Positions 18,308 through 26,753 of a DNA stretch of 64,000 nt are shown here, piece by piece. Location of the stretch: NCBI GenBank assembly GCA_030432755.1, contig JAUILZ010000002.1:62001-126000 (forward strand). Direction: 5' to 3'. This DNA comes from Gammaproteobacteria bacterium. Its GTDB lineage: Bacteria > Pseudomonadota > Gammaproteobacteria > Arenicellales > Poriferihabitantaceae. Both the position numbers and the translations under genes were made by a program. Each line of letters starts with the position of its first letter. The stretch's first letter is position 1. The notes beneath the pieces are model-generated. The model saw only the letters and a list, made by a program, of their open reading frames with translations. It searched no databases and had not been told where the DNA came from.

Positions 18308-19420
18308 TCACCCCGAACGGCCGCTACTCGCGACACGCGCAGGGGCGCCGGAATCGTCGCGAGCGCTGCGCCGTTGCCGGCTGCCACGAAGCTCCCTGAG
18401 CGTCTCGCGCAGACGATCCCATTCGCTGCTCGAGAAATGCTGCCGGTCGGCGTTCAGGGTGGTAACGAAGGCGCGCAGCATCTGCTTGCGCTCCGGGGTG
18501 TCGTCCAGCTTGCGAAATGCCTGGAACATGCGCGCGGCGACCCCGTACCTGTTGCCGCCGGGACGCGCGTACTCCTCCTCCAGCACCTGGATCGCCTGCA
18601 TCGGGCGGCCATAAGCGAGGTAGACGTCGGACTGGGTGAGGAGATCGACGTCCTCGTCCTCGAACCCGTGCTCGTCGTCGTCTTCCTCCTCGTCCATCCC
18701 GGCCGCGGTATCCCAGGGTTCGTCGTCATCCACGTCGATGGTGGCGATGGAATCTTCCCTGGCAAGGGTGACGCCGTCGATTTCGCTCAACGCGAGGGTG
18801 CTGAAATCCAGTCCCTCATCGCCCTGCTGGTAGTTCTTCGGCTGGCGCGCCGGCCTCGATACCCAGACCAGGGCGAGAATGCCTGCAATCCCCAGAACGA
18901 GCAGCAGTTGCACCGGCGGCTTGTACAGCTGTTGCACCAGCATGCCGAGGAATCCGGACATGACGGGGCCACCGCGCGATCCTTCCGCGATGCCCCGCAG
19001 CTCCGTGGTCAACGAGTCCTGACCGGAAGCCGCGGTTGAATCGGTCTCCACCGGTGGCGCCGACTCTCCGTCTGCATTTCCCACCTCCGCCTGATCCGGT
19101 TCGGTTCCCGCATCGTCCGGCACCAGTTCGACCCGCTGCTCCAGGGTGCTCATCAGGCCCTGCATGCGATCACGCAGCGAGTCGTCCGCGGACGCGTCGG
19201 TTTCGCTGTCCGGCTCCGCGGTCTGACCGGCGTCATCCATGGACGCTTCCCCCGCGACATCCACCTGGCGCGGCGCGGAGAAAAAAGACTGCCGGGCCTC
19301 GACGGCGTTGCCGGTGAAAAGGAGGAGAAACAGTACACCCGTCAGGCGGGCGCAACGATCCCCGCGGCAACACGGACGCGTCACCGCACGATTCAGGATT
19401 CCATTTCGCGGCATCGGCAT
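18308..19420 (-). CDS. FimV-like envelope protein (single TM, acidic, C-terminal FimV domain)
   Basis: 370 aa. ATG 19420 has GGAGG 6 nt upstream. The N-terminus has an Arg-rich stretch then the hydrophobic segment LTGVLFLLLFTGNAVEA, a probable signal peptide. An acidic low-complexity region follows, then one TM helix (PVQLLLVLGIAGILALVWVS, about residue 185) and a very acidic linker (MDEEEDDDEHGFEDED). The block VDLLTQSDVYLAYGRPMQAIQVLEEE matches the TPR-like C-terminal FimV domain involved in polar localisation and type IV pilus/motility functions. It lacks the N-terminal LysM region of full FimV and is less than half its length, so it is FimV-like rather than FimV. Confidence 0.72.
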   Translation of the reverse strand: MPMPRNGILNRAVTRPCCRGDRCARLTGVLFLLLFTGNAVEARQSFFSAPRQVDVAGEASMDDAGQTAEPDSETDASADDSLRDRMQGLMSTLEQRVELVPDDAGTEPDQAEVGNADGESAPPVETDSTAASGQDSLTTELRGIAEGSRGGPVMSGFLGMLVQQLYKPPVQLLLVLGIAGILALVWVSRPARQPKNYQQGDEGLDFSTLALSEIDGVTLAREDSIATIDVDDDEPWDTAAGMDEEEDDDEHGFEDEDVDLLTQSDVYLAYGRPMQAIQVLEEEYARPGGNRYGVAARMFQAFRKLDDTPERKQMLRAFVTTLNADRQHFSSSEWDRLRETLRELRGSRQRRSARDDSGAPARVASSGRSG

Positions 19421-19616
19421 CAGAGACCTCCGACCCTGTCCGAATTTCAATACATCTGCCGGCCAACGGGGATGTCTCCCCCCGCGATCCCTTCCCGCGA
19501 CCATGGGCCATGCCCGTGGTACCGGCGCCTGTTAATTTAAGTATTTATCAACCGACCGCACTCCGCGGTCACAATGCCGGCCAGTATACACCCTTTGAGT
19601 GGGGCGCCAACCCCCG

Positions 19617-19655
19617 CCAGCGGCGGTGCGCAAACACGCGCAAACCGCCGCCTGG
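19617..19655 (-). terminator. Hairpin downstream of the DUF4412-like gene
   Basis: CCAGCGGCGGT and ACCGCCGCCTGG pair around a GCGCAAAC-rich loop, and GGCGCC repeats at 19603 and 19654 could lengthen the stem. It lies just past the stop of the minus-strand gene at 19673. There is no T-tract. Confidence 0.45.
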
Positions 19656-19672
19656 CGCCCTGGACCGCGAGA

Positions 19673-20440
19673 TCAGTTCCCGGTCAGGGACATGAGCTGG
19701 TAGTCCTGGGGAATGACCGTAACGCTCGCGTCGATTTCCTGTTTCGTGCCGAGGAACTCGGAGGAGGAGCCGGCGTCCGGCCCGGACAACTGGCGGATGC
19801 GCAGCGGCACCTGGTCGATGGCTCCCGGGCCCATATCCATGCCGCGCATGCCAAGCATCTCGGACGCCTGCTTCGCGGATTCCTTCTGCTTGGCCATCAT
19901 CGCCTTCAGCACGGAGAAGTCCGCGCCACTGATGCCGACGTCGCCCGGATCCGCGAGACACATCTCGATTTCCGCGTCCGCGGCGCGATAGGTCGAGATA
20001 TCACAGCGGATCCCCGCGATGGTATCGGACTCTCCGGTAGCCGTCAGTTCCGGGGCCGGCATCGGTTCCGGGGACTGGTTACCGCCGAGATTGCCGAGCA
20101 GGCCACCAAGCTGTCCCTTGGTATCTTCCGGCATGTTCTCCATCATGCCGGCGAGCATGTTCGACAGTCCGCCAAGGGACTGCATCATCGAGTCCATATC
20201 GAGGTAGCGCCGCTCGCTGTCCATGACCATGAACAACTTGTTGCTGTCGCTGTCGAACACGATGCGTCCCTCCTCGCCCTGGGCGGCCGGAATGTCCATC
20301 GCCGAGCGGCTGCCGCTGACCACGAGGGTCATGCCTTCGCCCTGCCCCGCGGGATTGGAGTACTCGAGCGCGATATCGGCGGAAACGCTACCTGCGGCAA
20401 AAGTGAGCAGGACAGCAGTAAAAACTTTCTTGGTGGTCAT
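19673..20440 (-). CDS. Periplasmic DUF4412-like protein
   Basis: 255 aa. It has a clear signal peptide (TTKKVFTAVLLTFAAGSVSA, then DIALEY). AGGAG lies 7 nt before ATG 20440. The mature part has the beta-rich start of DUF4412-like proteins: ALEYSNPAGQGEGMTLVVSGSRSAMD, then a remark-worthy Met-rich helix (MDSMMQSLGGLSNMLAGMMENM). Two cysteines (GIRCDIS and EMCLADPG) could form a disulfide. Function unknown. It follows the esterase gene on the same strand and precedes the FimV-like gene, but gaps of more than 100 bp suggest separate transcripts. Confidence 0.75.
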   Translation of the reverse strand: MTTKKVFTAVLLTFAAGSVSADIALEYSNPAGQGEGMTLVVSGSRSAMDIPAAQGEEGRIVFDSDSNKLFMVMDSERRYLDMDSMMQSLGGLSNMLAGMMENMPEDTKGQLGGLLGNLGGNQSPEPMPAPELTATGESDTIAGIRCDISTYRAADAEIEMCLADPGDVGISGADFSVLKAMMAKQKESAKQASEMLGMRGMDMGPGAIDQVPLRIRQLSGPDAGSSSEFLGTKQEIDASVTVIPQDYQLMSLTGN

Positions 20441-20550
20441 GGATTGCTCCTGTGAATGAGAAAACGCCTCTGGTCATTGTGCCAGCGGCAAGTTGAACGA
20501 ACTGTGAACGGTTACGGCTTGACAGGACCACGGCACCTCTGGGCGCCCGG

Positions 20551-21234
20551 CTACTGTCCATCGACGATCGACCGAAGGAACACCGCGATATGACCGATCT
20601 CCTCCATGTTGACCGAATGCGGCATCGGGTAGGTATGCCATTCCACCGTGTAGCCCATTTCCACCAGCAGCGCGTGACTGCGCTCCGCGAGGGCCAGCGG
20701 GATGACCGGGTCCGCGTTGCCGTGCGCCATGAAGATGGGTATCGCGGCATTGGCCTCGTGCCGCTCCGCCGCGGCGTTTTCCGCCAGCGGCAGATAGGTC
20801 GACAGCGCGACGATGCCCGCCAGGCTCTCCGGATAGCGCAGACCCGCGAACAACGACACCGCGCCGCCCTGGGAAAATCCCGCGAGGATGATGCGGCTCG
20901 AGGGGATGCCGCGCGCATTCTCGCGCGCGATCAGGCGCCCCACGTGGCGCGCGGAGTCCTCCAGTCCCTCCCGGTCTTCCTGCCGGTCGAAGGCCATGCC
21001 GCGGACGTCGTACCAGCCGCGCATCTCCATCCCGCCGTTGATGGTGATCGGCCGCACCGGTGCATGGGGAAAGAGAAACCGCACGGCGGGCGCGTCACCG
21101 AAACCGAATTCCGGCGCCACCGGGGCGAAGTCGTGTCCGTCGGCGCCGAGCCCATGCAGCCAGATCACGCTCCATTGCGGATCATCGCCGGTTTCAAAGA
21201 CGAGGTGCTCGAGTAGTGGTTCGGAATCGGACAT
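20551..21234 (-). CDS. Alpha/beta-hydrolase, phospholipase/carboxylesterase family
   Basis: 227 aa, the usual size of the family. VIWLHGLGADGHDFAPVAPEF holds the oxyanion-hole HG; IILAGFSQGGAVSLFAGL carries the nucleophilic Ser in GFSQG; MAHGNADPVIPLALAE the Asp; and YPMPHSVNMEE the His. Such cytosolic esterases hydrolyse short-chain esters; acyl-protein thioesterases also belong here. The start is ATG 21234, because the sequence upstream is the palindromic element rather than coding. It is divergent from the RND efflux genes. Confidence 0.92.
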   Translation of the reverse strand: MSDSEPLLEHLVFETGDDPQWSVIWLHGLGADGHDFAPVAPEFGFGDAPAVRFLFPHAPVRPITINGGMEMRGWYDVRGMAFDRQEDREGLEDSARHVGRLIARENARGIPSSRIILAGFSQGGAVSLFAGLRYPESLAGIVALSTYLPLAENAAAERHEANAAIPIFMAHGNADPVIPLALAERSHALLVEMGYTVEWHTYPMPHSVNMEEIGHIAVFLRSIVDGQ

Positions 21235-21262
21235 GGGGTGGTGACGAAATTTGGGAAGAAGC

Positions 21263-21395
21263 GGTCTCAAAAACAGCCGAGCGCGGGTGAGACGAGGCGA
21301 ACCCGGATTCAAAAGCGCAGTGTACACGGAGTACATGAGCATTTTGAATTCGGGTTCAACGACGTATCACCAAGCGCAGGTTTTTTTGAGATTGG
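21263..21395. repeat. 133-bp near-perfect palindromic element upstream of RND efflux genes
   Basis: Nested inverted repeats run through the whole segment. The outer arms are GGTCTCAAAAACAGCC (from 21263) and GGTTTTTTTGAGATTGG (to 21395). The middle arms are GGGTGAGACGAGGC (from 21285) and AACGACGTATCACCA (from 21359). The inner arms are GAACCCGGATTCAAAA (21299-21314) and TTTTGAATTCGGGTTC (21342-21357). The centre is TGTAC (21321) and GTACA (21331). It could fold into one long hairpin RNA, act as a mobile palindrome (MITE/REP-like), or hold an operator. It lies between divergent esterase and efflux genes. Confidence 0.8.
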
Positions 21396-21433
21396 TTCTA
21401 CGGGGATGGCGCGGAATCGGCGATAATAGCGTG

Positions 21434-22546
21434 ATGAAATTCTCAAATAAAATGGTGCGGGGTGTTTTCCCCGTCACCATCCTTTGCGCGTTGTTTGCGG
21501 GCGCGGCACCGGCGCAGGAAGCGCTGGTGTCGGTGGACCCGGTCGTGCGCCAGGAGTTCACCCAGACCGTGCCCATCCTCGGCCGCCTGGTGGCGCGCCA
21601 GGCCGGCACCGTGGCGTCCCGGGTCGCGGGCGCGGTGGTGGAGATCGACGTGCAGGTCGGCGATCGCGTCACCCGCGGTCAGCAGATCGCGCTCATCGAT
21701 GCCGAGCCCCTGCGCCTGCAGAAGCAGCTCGCTGAAAACCAGCGCGCCGAGGCGGAGACGCGCATTGCCACCGCCCATGCGCAGCTCGAACTCGCCAGCC
21801 AGGAGGTCAAGCGACTGAGCACGTTGCAATCCTCCGCCGCGGTGAGCAAGGCGGCCATCGACGACGCCAACCAGCAGCAGAACATCGCCTTCGCCCGGGT
21901 GCGCGAGGCGGAAGCGGCGGTCAGCAGCGCGGACGCGCAGATCCGGCTGGCGGATCTCGAGCTTGGCTATGCGCGCATCACCGCGCCGTTCGACGGCACG
22001 GTCACGGAAAAACTGACCGAGATCGGCAGCTACCTACAGCGCGGACAGGCGGTGGTGGAGCTGGTGTCCGACCAGTCCCTGGAGCTGGAGGCGGATATCC
22101 CCGCCTCGCGCCTCGCCGGCCTGGCGCCGGGAGGCGTGGTGGAAATTTCCTTCGAGGACGGCAGCAAGAGCAACGCCAGCGTGCGCGCGGTGGTGCCGGA
22201 AGAAAACCCCAAGACCCGCACCCGGCGGGTGCGATTCACCCTTTCGCTGGACCCCGCCGAAATGGCGCTGGCGGTGGAACAAAGCGTCACCGTGCACGTG
22301 CCTGCCGGCGCGAGCCGCGAGATCAGCTCCGTGCACAAGGACGCGGTCATCCGCCGCGGCGCGGACAGCCTCGTCTACGTGGTGGAGGAAGGCCAGGCGA
22401 AGTTGCGGCCGATCCAGCTGGGCGAACCGGTGGGCAACCGCCTCGAAGTCCTCGGCGGGCTTGCCGAGGGCGAGCGCGTGGTGGTCCGTGGCAACGAGCG
22501 ACTGATGCCGGACCAGCCTGTGACCGTGGCGGGCGACCAGTCCTGA
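21434..22546 (+). CDS. RND efflux periplasmic adaptor (membrane fusion protein)
   Basis: 370 aa. ATG 21434 is followed by a signal peptide (MVRGVFPVTILCALFAGAAPAQ). The barrel-sandwich/lipoyl part has VASRVAGAVVEIDVQVGDRVTRGQQIALID, a long alpha-helical hairpin covers about residues 95-170, and LGYARITAPFDGTVTEKLTEIG returns to the second lipoyl half. AVIRRGADSLVYVVEEGQAKLRPIQLGEPVGNRLEV is the membrane-proximal domain. It links the inner-membrane RND pump to an outer-membrane channel, which is not encoded here. The pump gene follows after 22 bp. No dedicated regulator is adjacent. Confidence 0.93.
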   Translation: MKFSNKMVRGVFPVTILCALFAGAAPAQEALVSVDPVVRQEFTQTVPILGRLVARQAGTVASRVAGAVVEIDVQVGDRVTRGQQIALIDAEPLRLQKQLAENQRAEAETRIATAHAQLELASQEVKRLSTLQSSAAVSKAAIDDANQQQNIAFARVREAEAAVSSADAQIRLADLELGYARITAPFDGTVTEKLTEIGSYLQRGQAVVELVSDQSLELEADIPASRLAGLAPGGVVEISFEDGSKSNASVRAVVPEENPKTRTRRVRFTLSLDPAEMALAVEQSVTVHVPAGASREISSVHKDAVIRRGADSLVYVVEEGQAKLRPIQLGEPVGNRLEVLGGLAEGERVVVRGNERLMPDQPVTVAGDQS

Positions 22547-22568
22547 CGCACGACTCCAGGGACCTGCC

Positions 22569-25500
22569 GTGAACCTGATTCGCGCCTCCATCGAGCGGCC
22601 CATCGCGGTCATCGCGGCGGTACTGCTGGTGGTGATGTTCGGCCTCGTGGCGCTCAATACCATCCCGATCCAGCTCGCCCCGGACGTCAACGAGCCGGTG
22701 ATCTCCGTCAACACCACCTGGGTCGGCGCCGCGCCGGCGGAGGTGGAGCGGGAGATACTCAATCCCCAGGAGGAGGAACTCGCCGGCATCGAGGGTCTTA
22801 CCAACATCACCGGCAACGCGGAACAGGGCCAGGCCGCGATCACCCTCGAGTTCCGCGTCGGCACCGACATGGACAAGGCGCTGCTGCTGGTGTCCAACCG
22901 CCTCGACCGGGTGCCCGAGTACCCGACGGAGGCGGACCAGCCGACCCTCGACACCGCGGGCAGCGAGGACAATGGCATCGCCTGGTTCATCTTCACGCCA
23001 CAGCCGGGGAACAACCGGCCGATGCACACCTACGGCGACTTCATCGAGGACAACGTCAAGGAACGTCTCGAGCGGGTTCCCGGCGTGGGACGCATCAACC
23101 TGTACGGGGCGAGCGAACGCGAGATCCACATCGTCATCGACCCCACCCTGCTCGCGCGACATCGCCTCACCATCGGCGATATCAGCAACTCGCTGCAGCA
23201 GGCCAACATCTCCCTCGGCGCCGGCGACATCGACGAGGGCAAGCGGCGCTATGTGGTGCGCACCGAGGGTGAGCTGAAGACCCTGGAATCGATTAGCGAG
23301 GTGCTGATCAATAACGGCGCGAGCGAGCGCCTGGAGCGAATTACCCTGGGCGACATAGCCACCATCGAGTTCGGCTTCCAGGACCCCGGCGCCACCATCC
23401 GCATGCTGGGAACCTCCGCGCTGGCGATGAACGCCACCCGCCAGACCGGCGCCAACGTGATCGAGACCATGGACGGTTTGAAGGCGGCGGTTGCCGAACT
23501 CAACGAATCAGCGATTCCCAATGCCGGGCTGGAACTGCGCCAGGTCTACGACGAGACCGTGTACATCAATTCGGCCATCGAACTGGTGCAGCAGAATATC
23601 TGGGTCGGCGGCATGCTGGCGGCGATCATCCTGTTGATCTTCCTGCGCTCCCTGCGCGCCACCATCATCATCTCTCTGGCGATTCCGGTGTCGGTGATCG
23701 GCGCCTTCGTCGCCATGGCCGCGCTGGGGCGCTCGCTCAACGTCATCTCGCTGGCGGGGATCGCCTTCGCCGTGGGCATGGTGGTGGACGCCGCCATCGT
23801 AGTGCTGGAGAACATCTTCCGCCACAAGGAGGAGGGATACAGCAACCGCGAAGCCGCCTATCTCGGCGCGAACCAGGTGTGGGGCGCCGTGCTGGTGTCC
23901 GCGCTCACCACGATCATGGTATTCATCCCGATCCTGGTGATGGAGCTCGAGGCCGGCCAGTTGTTCCGAGACATCGCGGTGGCGATCTCCGTGGCGGTCG
24001 TCCTCTCCCTGCTGGTATCCATCACCGTGATCCCGGCTTTGTCACGCCGCCTCCTCAGAGACGGGAGCGACGGTCACGGCGGGAAGCGGCGCCTGCGCCT
24101 GTTCGGCATCGACCACTTCGCGCGCGCCGTCACCAGCATCATTAGCGGCTTCGTCAGCGTGGTGGTGCGCAGCCGTTTCATCGCCTTCCTGGTGGCGACC
24201 ACGGTCACCGTGGGCGCGGGTTATCTCAGCTACCTGTTCCTGCCCAAGCTCGAGTACCTGCCCGAGGGCAACCGCAACCTGCTGTTCGGCATCGTCATCC
24301 CGCCGCCCGGATACAACCTCGAGACCACCACGCGCATCGCCGAGGGTATCGAGCAGGAGATCAGTCACCTGTGGGAGATCAACAACGACCCGGAAATCCC
24401 GCGCGGCGCGGATGAGCCACCACTGATCGAACGCTTCTTCTTCGTCGCCACCCGGTCGCAGACCTTCCTGGGCGCGGTCTCCGCGGACCCGGAGCGGGTG
24501 GCGGAGCTGAAACCGGTACTGAGCGAGCCCGTGTTCCGCGAGCCGGGCACGTTCGGCTTCATCACCCAGCCGTCGATTTTCGGTCGCGGCATCGGTGGCG
24601 GCCGCAAGGTGGATCTCGACGTCTCGGGCAACGACCTCGAAACCGTGATCGGGGTGGCCAACCAGGCCTTCGGCCGCATCGTCGGCCTGTTCCCGCGCGA
24701 GGAGGGCCACGAGTGGCGGCCCGTGCCCGGACTCGAACTCGGGGCCCCGGAAGTGCGGGTCAATCCCGACCGGGTGCGGCTCAACGACAGCGGCATCACC
24801 GCCCGGGACCTCGCCCTCACCATCGACAGCTTCAACGACGGGCTGCGCGTCACCCAGGCCACGGTGGACGGCAAGCTCACCGACCTAGTGCTGAAGGGCG
24901 TCGGTGGCGCGGTGAATGCAACCCAGGGCATCGCCGACCTGCCCATCGTCACCCCGGACGGCCAGGTGATCCCGGTGGACTCCGTGGCGGACGTCGTGCT
25001 GACCGCGGGCCCCACCCAGATACAGCACCGCGAGCGCTTCCGCACCATCACCCTCGAGGTGCGCCCCAACGCCACCATGCCGCTGGAGTCCGCCATCGAG
25101 GTGATACAGAACGAGGTGATCGCGCCGCTCGAGGCAGCCGGCCTGCCGCCGGGTACCCGGCTCAACATTTCCGGCACCGCGGACAAGCTCGACCAGACCC
25201 GCGACGCGATGGCGCTCAACCTGATACTCGCGGTGGTGATCGTGTTCCTGGTGATGGCGGTGTTGTTCGAGAGCTTCATCTATCCGCTGATCATCATGCT
25301 TTCCGTGCCCATCGCCGCGGCCGGGGGTATCGCCGGCCTCGCGGTGCTGAACATCTACACCTACCAGGCACTGGACATGCTCACCATGCTCGGCTTCGTC
25401 ATCCTGGTGGGCATCGTGGTGAACAATGCCATCCTGCTGGTGCACCAGACACTGCACCTGATCCGCGAGAAAGGCATGGAGCCGAAGGAGGCCATCCCCC

Positions 25501-25754
25501 AGGCCACGCGCAACCGTATCCGGCCGATATTCATGTCGACCCTGACCTCGGTATTCGGCATGCTGCCGCTGGTGCTGTTCCCGGGCGCCGGTTCCGAGCT
25601 CTACCGCGGCCTCGGCTCGGTGGTGGTGGGCGGCCTCGCGCTGTCCGCGCTCATCACGCTCCTGATCGTGCCACCGATGATGTCCCTGCTGGTGGCGCCG
25701 CTGGAAGCGCGCCGCAATCGGCGCGACAGCCTCGCGGAACCCTCCGCCGCCTGA
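22569..25754 (+). CDS. RND efflux pump, inner-membrane permease (AcrB/HAE1-like)
   Basis: 1061 aa, a normal length. It starts with GTG or an early in-frame codon after CCAGGGACCTGCC; the N-terminus NLIRASIERPIAVIAAVLLVVMFGLVAL is TM1. VNTTWVGAAPAEVEREILNPQEEEL belongs to the porter domain. ISLAGIAFAVGMVVDAAIVVLENIFRH is TM4 with the proton-relay Asp pair region. A second half repeats the fold, ending LTMLGFVILVGIVVNNAILLVHQ and RPIFMSTLTSVFGMLPLVLFPG. The substrate may be drugs, detergents or metabolites; the HAE1/HAE3 boundary is not clear from reading alone. It forms an operon with the adaptor. Confidence 0.93.
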   Translation: MNLIRASIERPIAVIAAVLLVVMFGLVALNTIPIQLAPDVNEPVISVNTTWVGAAPAEVEREILNPQEEELAGIEGLTNITGNAEQGQAAITLEFRVGTDMDKALLLVSNRLDRVPEYPTEADQPTLDTAGSEDNGIAWFIFTPQPGNNRPMHTYGDFIEDNVKERLERVPGVGRINLYGASEREIHIVIDPTLLARHRLTIGDISNSLQQANISLGAGDIDEGKRRYVVRTEGELKTLESISEVLINNGASERLERITLGDIATIEFGFQDPGATIRMLGTSALAMNATRQTGANVIETMDGLKAAVAELNESAIPNAGLELRQVYDETVYINSAIELVQQNIWVGGMLAAIILLIFLRSLRATIIISLAIPVSVIGAFVAMAALGRSLNVISLAGIAFAVGMVVDAAIVVLENIFRHKEEGYSNREAAYLGANQVWGAVLVSALTTIMVFIPILVMELEAGQLFRDIAVAISVAVVLSLLVSITVIPALSRRLLRDGSDGHGGKRRLRLFGIDHFARAVTSIISGFVSVVVRSRFIAFLVATTVTVGAGYLSYLFLPKLEYLPEGNRNLLFGIVIPPPGYNLETTTRIAEGIEQEISHLWEINNDPEIPRGADEPPLIERFFFVATRSQTFLGAVSADPERVAELKPVLSEPVFREPGTFGFITQPSIFGRGIGGGRKVDLDVSGNDLETVIGVANQAFGRIVGLFPREEGHEWRPVPGLELGAPEVRVNPDRVRLNDSGITARDLALTIDSFNDGLRVTQATVDGKLTDLVLKGVGGAVNATQGIADLPIVTPDGQVIPVDSVADVVLTAGPTQIQHRERFRTITLEVRPNATMPLESAIEVIQNEVIAPLEAAGLPPGTRLNISGTADKLDQTRDAMALNLILAVVIVFLVMAVLFESFIYPLIIMLSVPIAAAGGIAGLAVLNIYTYQALDMLTMLGFVILVGIVVNNAILLVHQTLHLIREKGMEPKEAIPQATRNRIRPIFMSTLTSVFGMLPLVLFPGAGSELYRGLGSVVVGGLALSALITLLIVPPMMSLLVAPLEARRNRRDSLAEPSAA

Positions 25755-25774
25755 CCCGGTAGCGGCTGCCGACT

Positions 25775-26677
25775 ATGGGTGTCGCGGGCGGCCGTTATTT
25801 CCCTGGCGTCCTGCTCGCCCTCCTCGGCGGCGGCTTCCTGAGTCTTTCCGGCATCCTCCTGCGCCATATCGAGCAGGCGGACGCCTGGCAGATCCTGGTG
25901 TACCGGTCGTTCACCTGCGCCCTCACCATCGGCGCATTCCTCGCGCTCCATTACCGCGGTGATACGGTTCGCCGATTTCGCGAAATCGGCCATGCCGGCC
26001 TGCTCGCCGCGCTCGTTCTCGGGGTGGGCTCGGTTTTCTATATCCTCGCGATGCTCAACACCACCGTGGCCAACGTGGTGTTCATCATCGGCGCCTCGCC
26101 CCTGCTGGCGGCCCTGGCGGGATGGCTGTTCCTCGGCGAGCGCGTCAGTCGCGGCGGCTTCGTCGCGATGATCGCCACCGTGCTCGGCATCGGCCTCATG
26201 TTCATTGACGGGCTGACCTCCGGCGGCATGCTCGGCAACGTGTACGCCCTCGGCCTGGCGCTGATGTATGTCGGCTACCTGCTGATACTGCGCCGCCACC
26301 GGGATGTGGACATGCTGCCCGCCACCTGCCTGTCGGGCCTGATCAGCGGCTGTATAGCGCTCGCTTTCGTCGGCGGCCTCGGGGTGAGCCGGCACGACCT
26401 CCTCATCATCCTCGTGCTGGGCGGCGTGCAATTCGGTTTCGGCTTCATGTGCCTCACCTGGGCGACCCGCTTCATTCCCGCCGCCGAGGTGGCGCTGTTC
26501 TCCCTCAGCGAGGCCATCCTCAATCCGCTCTGGGTCTGGATCGGGGTGGGCGAAAAACCTGGACCATTCACCCTCGCCGGGAGCGCGGTGGTGCTGGTTT
26601 CCGTGGTCGCATACAGTATCATGGTCATCCGCCGCGAACGCCTGTCCAGGATCGTGCCGGCACACCCGCAACCGTGA
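25775..26677 (+). CDS. EamA-type DMT-superfamily transporter
   Basis: 300 aa with about ten TM helices arranged as two EamA repeats (SGILLRHIEQADAWQILVYRS at the start of the first; GNVYALGLALMYVGYLLILRRH at the start of the second). LFLGERVSRGGFVAMIATVLGIGLMF is the typical end of repeat one. These proteins export amino acids or metabolites; no substrate can be assigned. It lies 20 nt downstream of the RND pump on the same strand and may be co-transcribed. Confidence 0.88.
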   Translation: MGVAGGRYFPGVLLALLGGGFLSLSGILLRHIEQADAWQILVYRSFTCALTIGAFLALHYRGDTVRRFREIGHAGLLAALVLGVGSVFYILAMLNTTVANVVFIIGASPLLAALAGWLFLGERVSRGGFVAMIATVLGIGLMFIDGLTSGGMLGNVYALGLALMYVGYLLILRRHRDVDMLPATCLSGLISGCIALAFVGGLGVSRHDLLIILVLGGVQFGFGFMCLTWATRFIPAAEVALFSLSEAILNPLWVWIGVGEKPGPFTLAGSAVVLVSVVAYSIMVIRRERLSRIVPAHPQP

Positions 26678-26753
26678 CGCGCGGGACTACCGTGCCTTGA
26701 CGCCTCACCCCGACGCGCGCGACTACCCGTTCAACCCGATAACCCTCCACACC

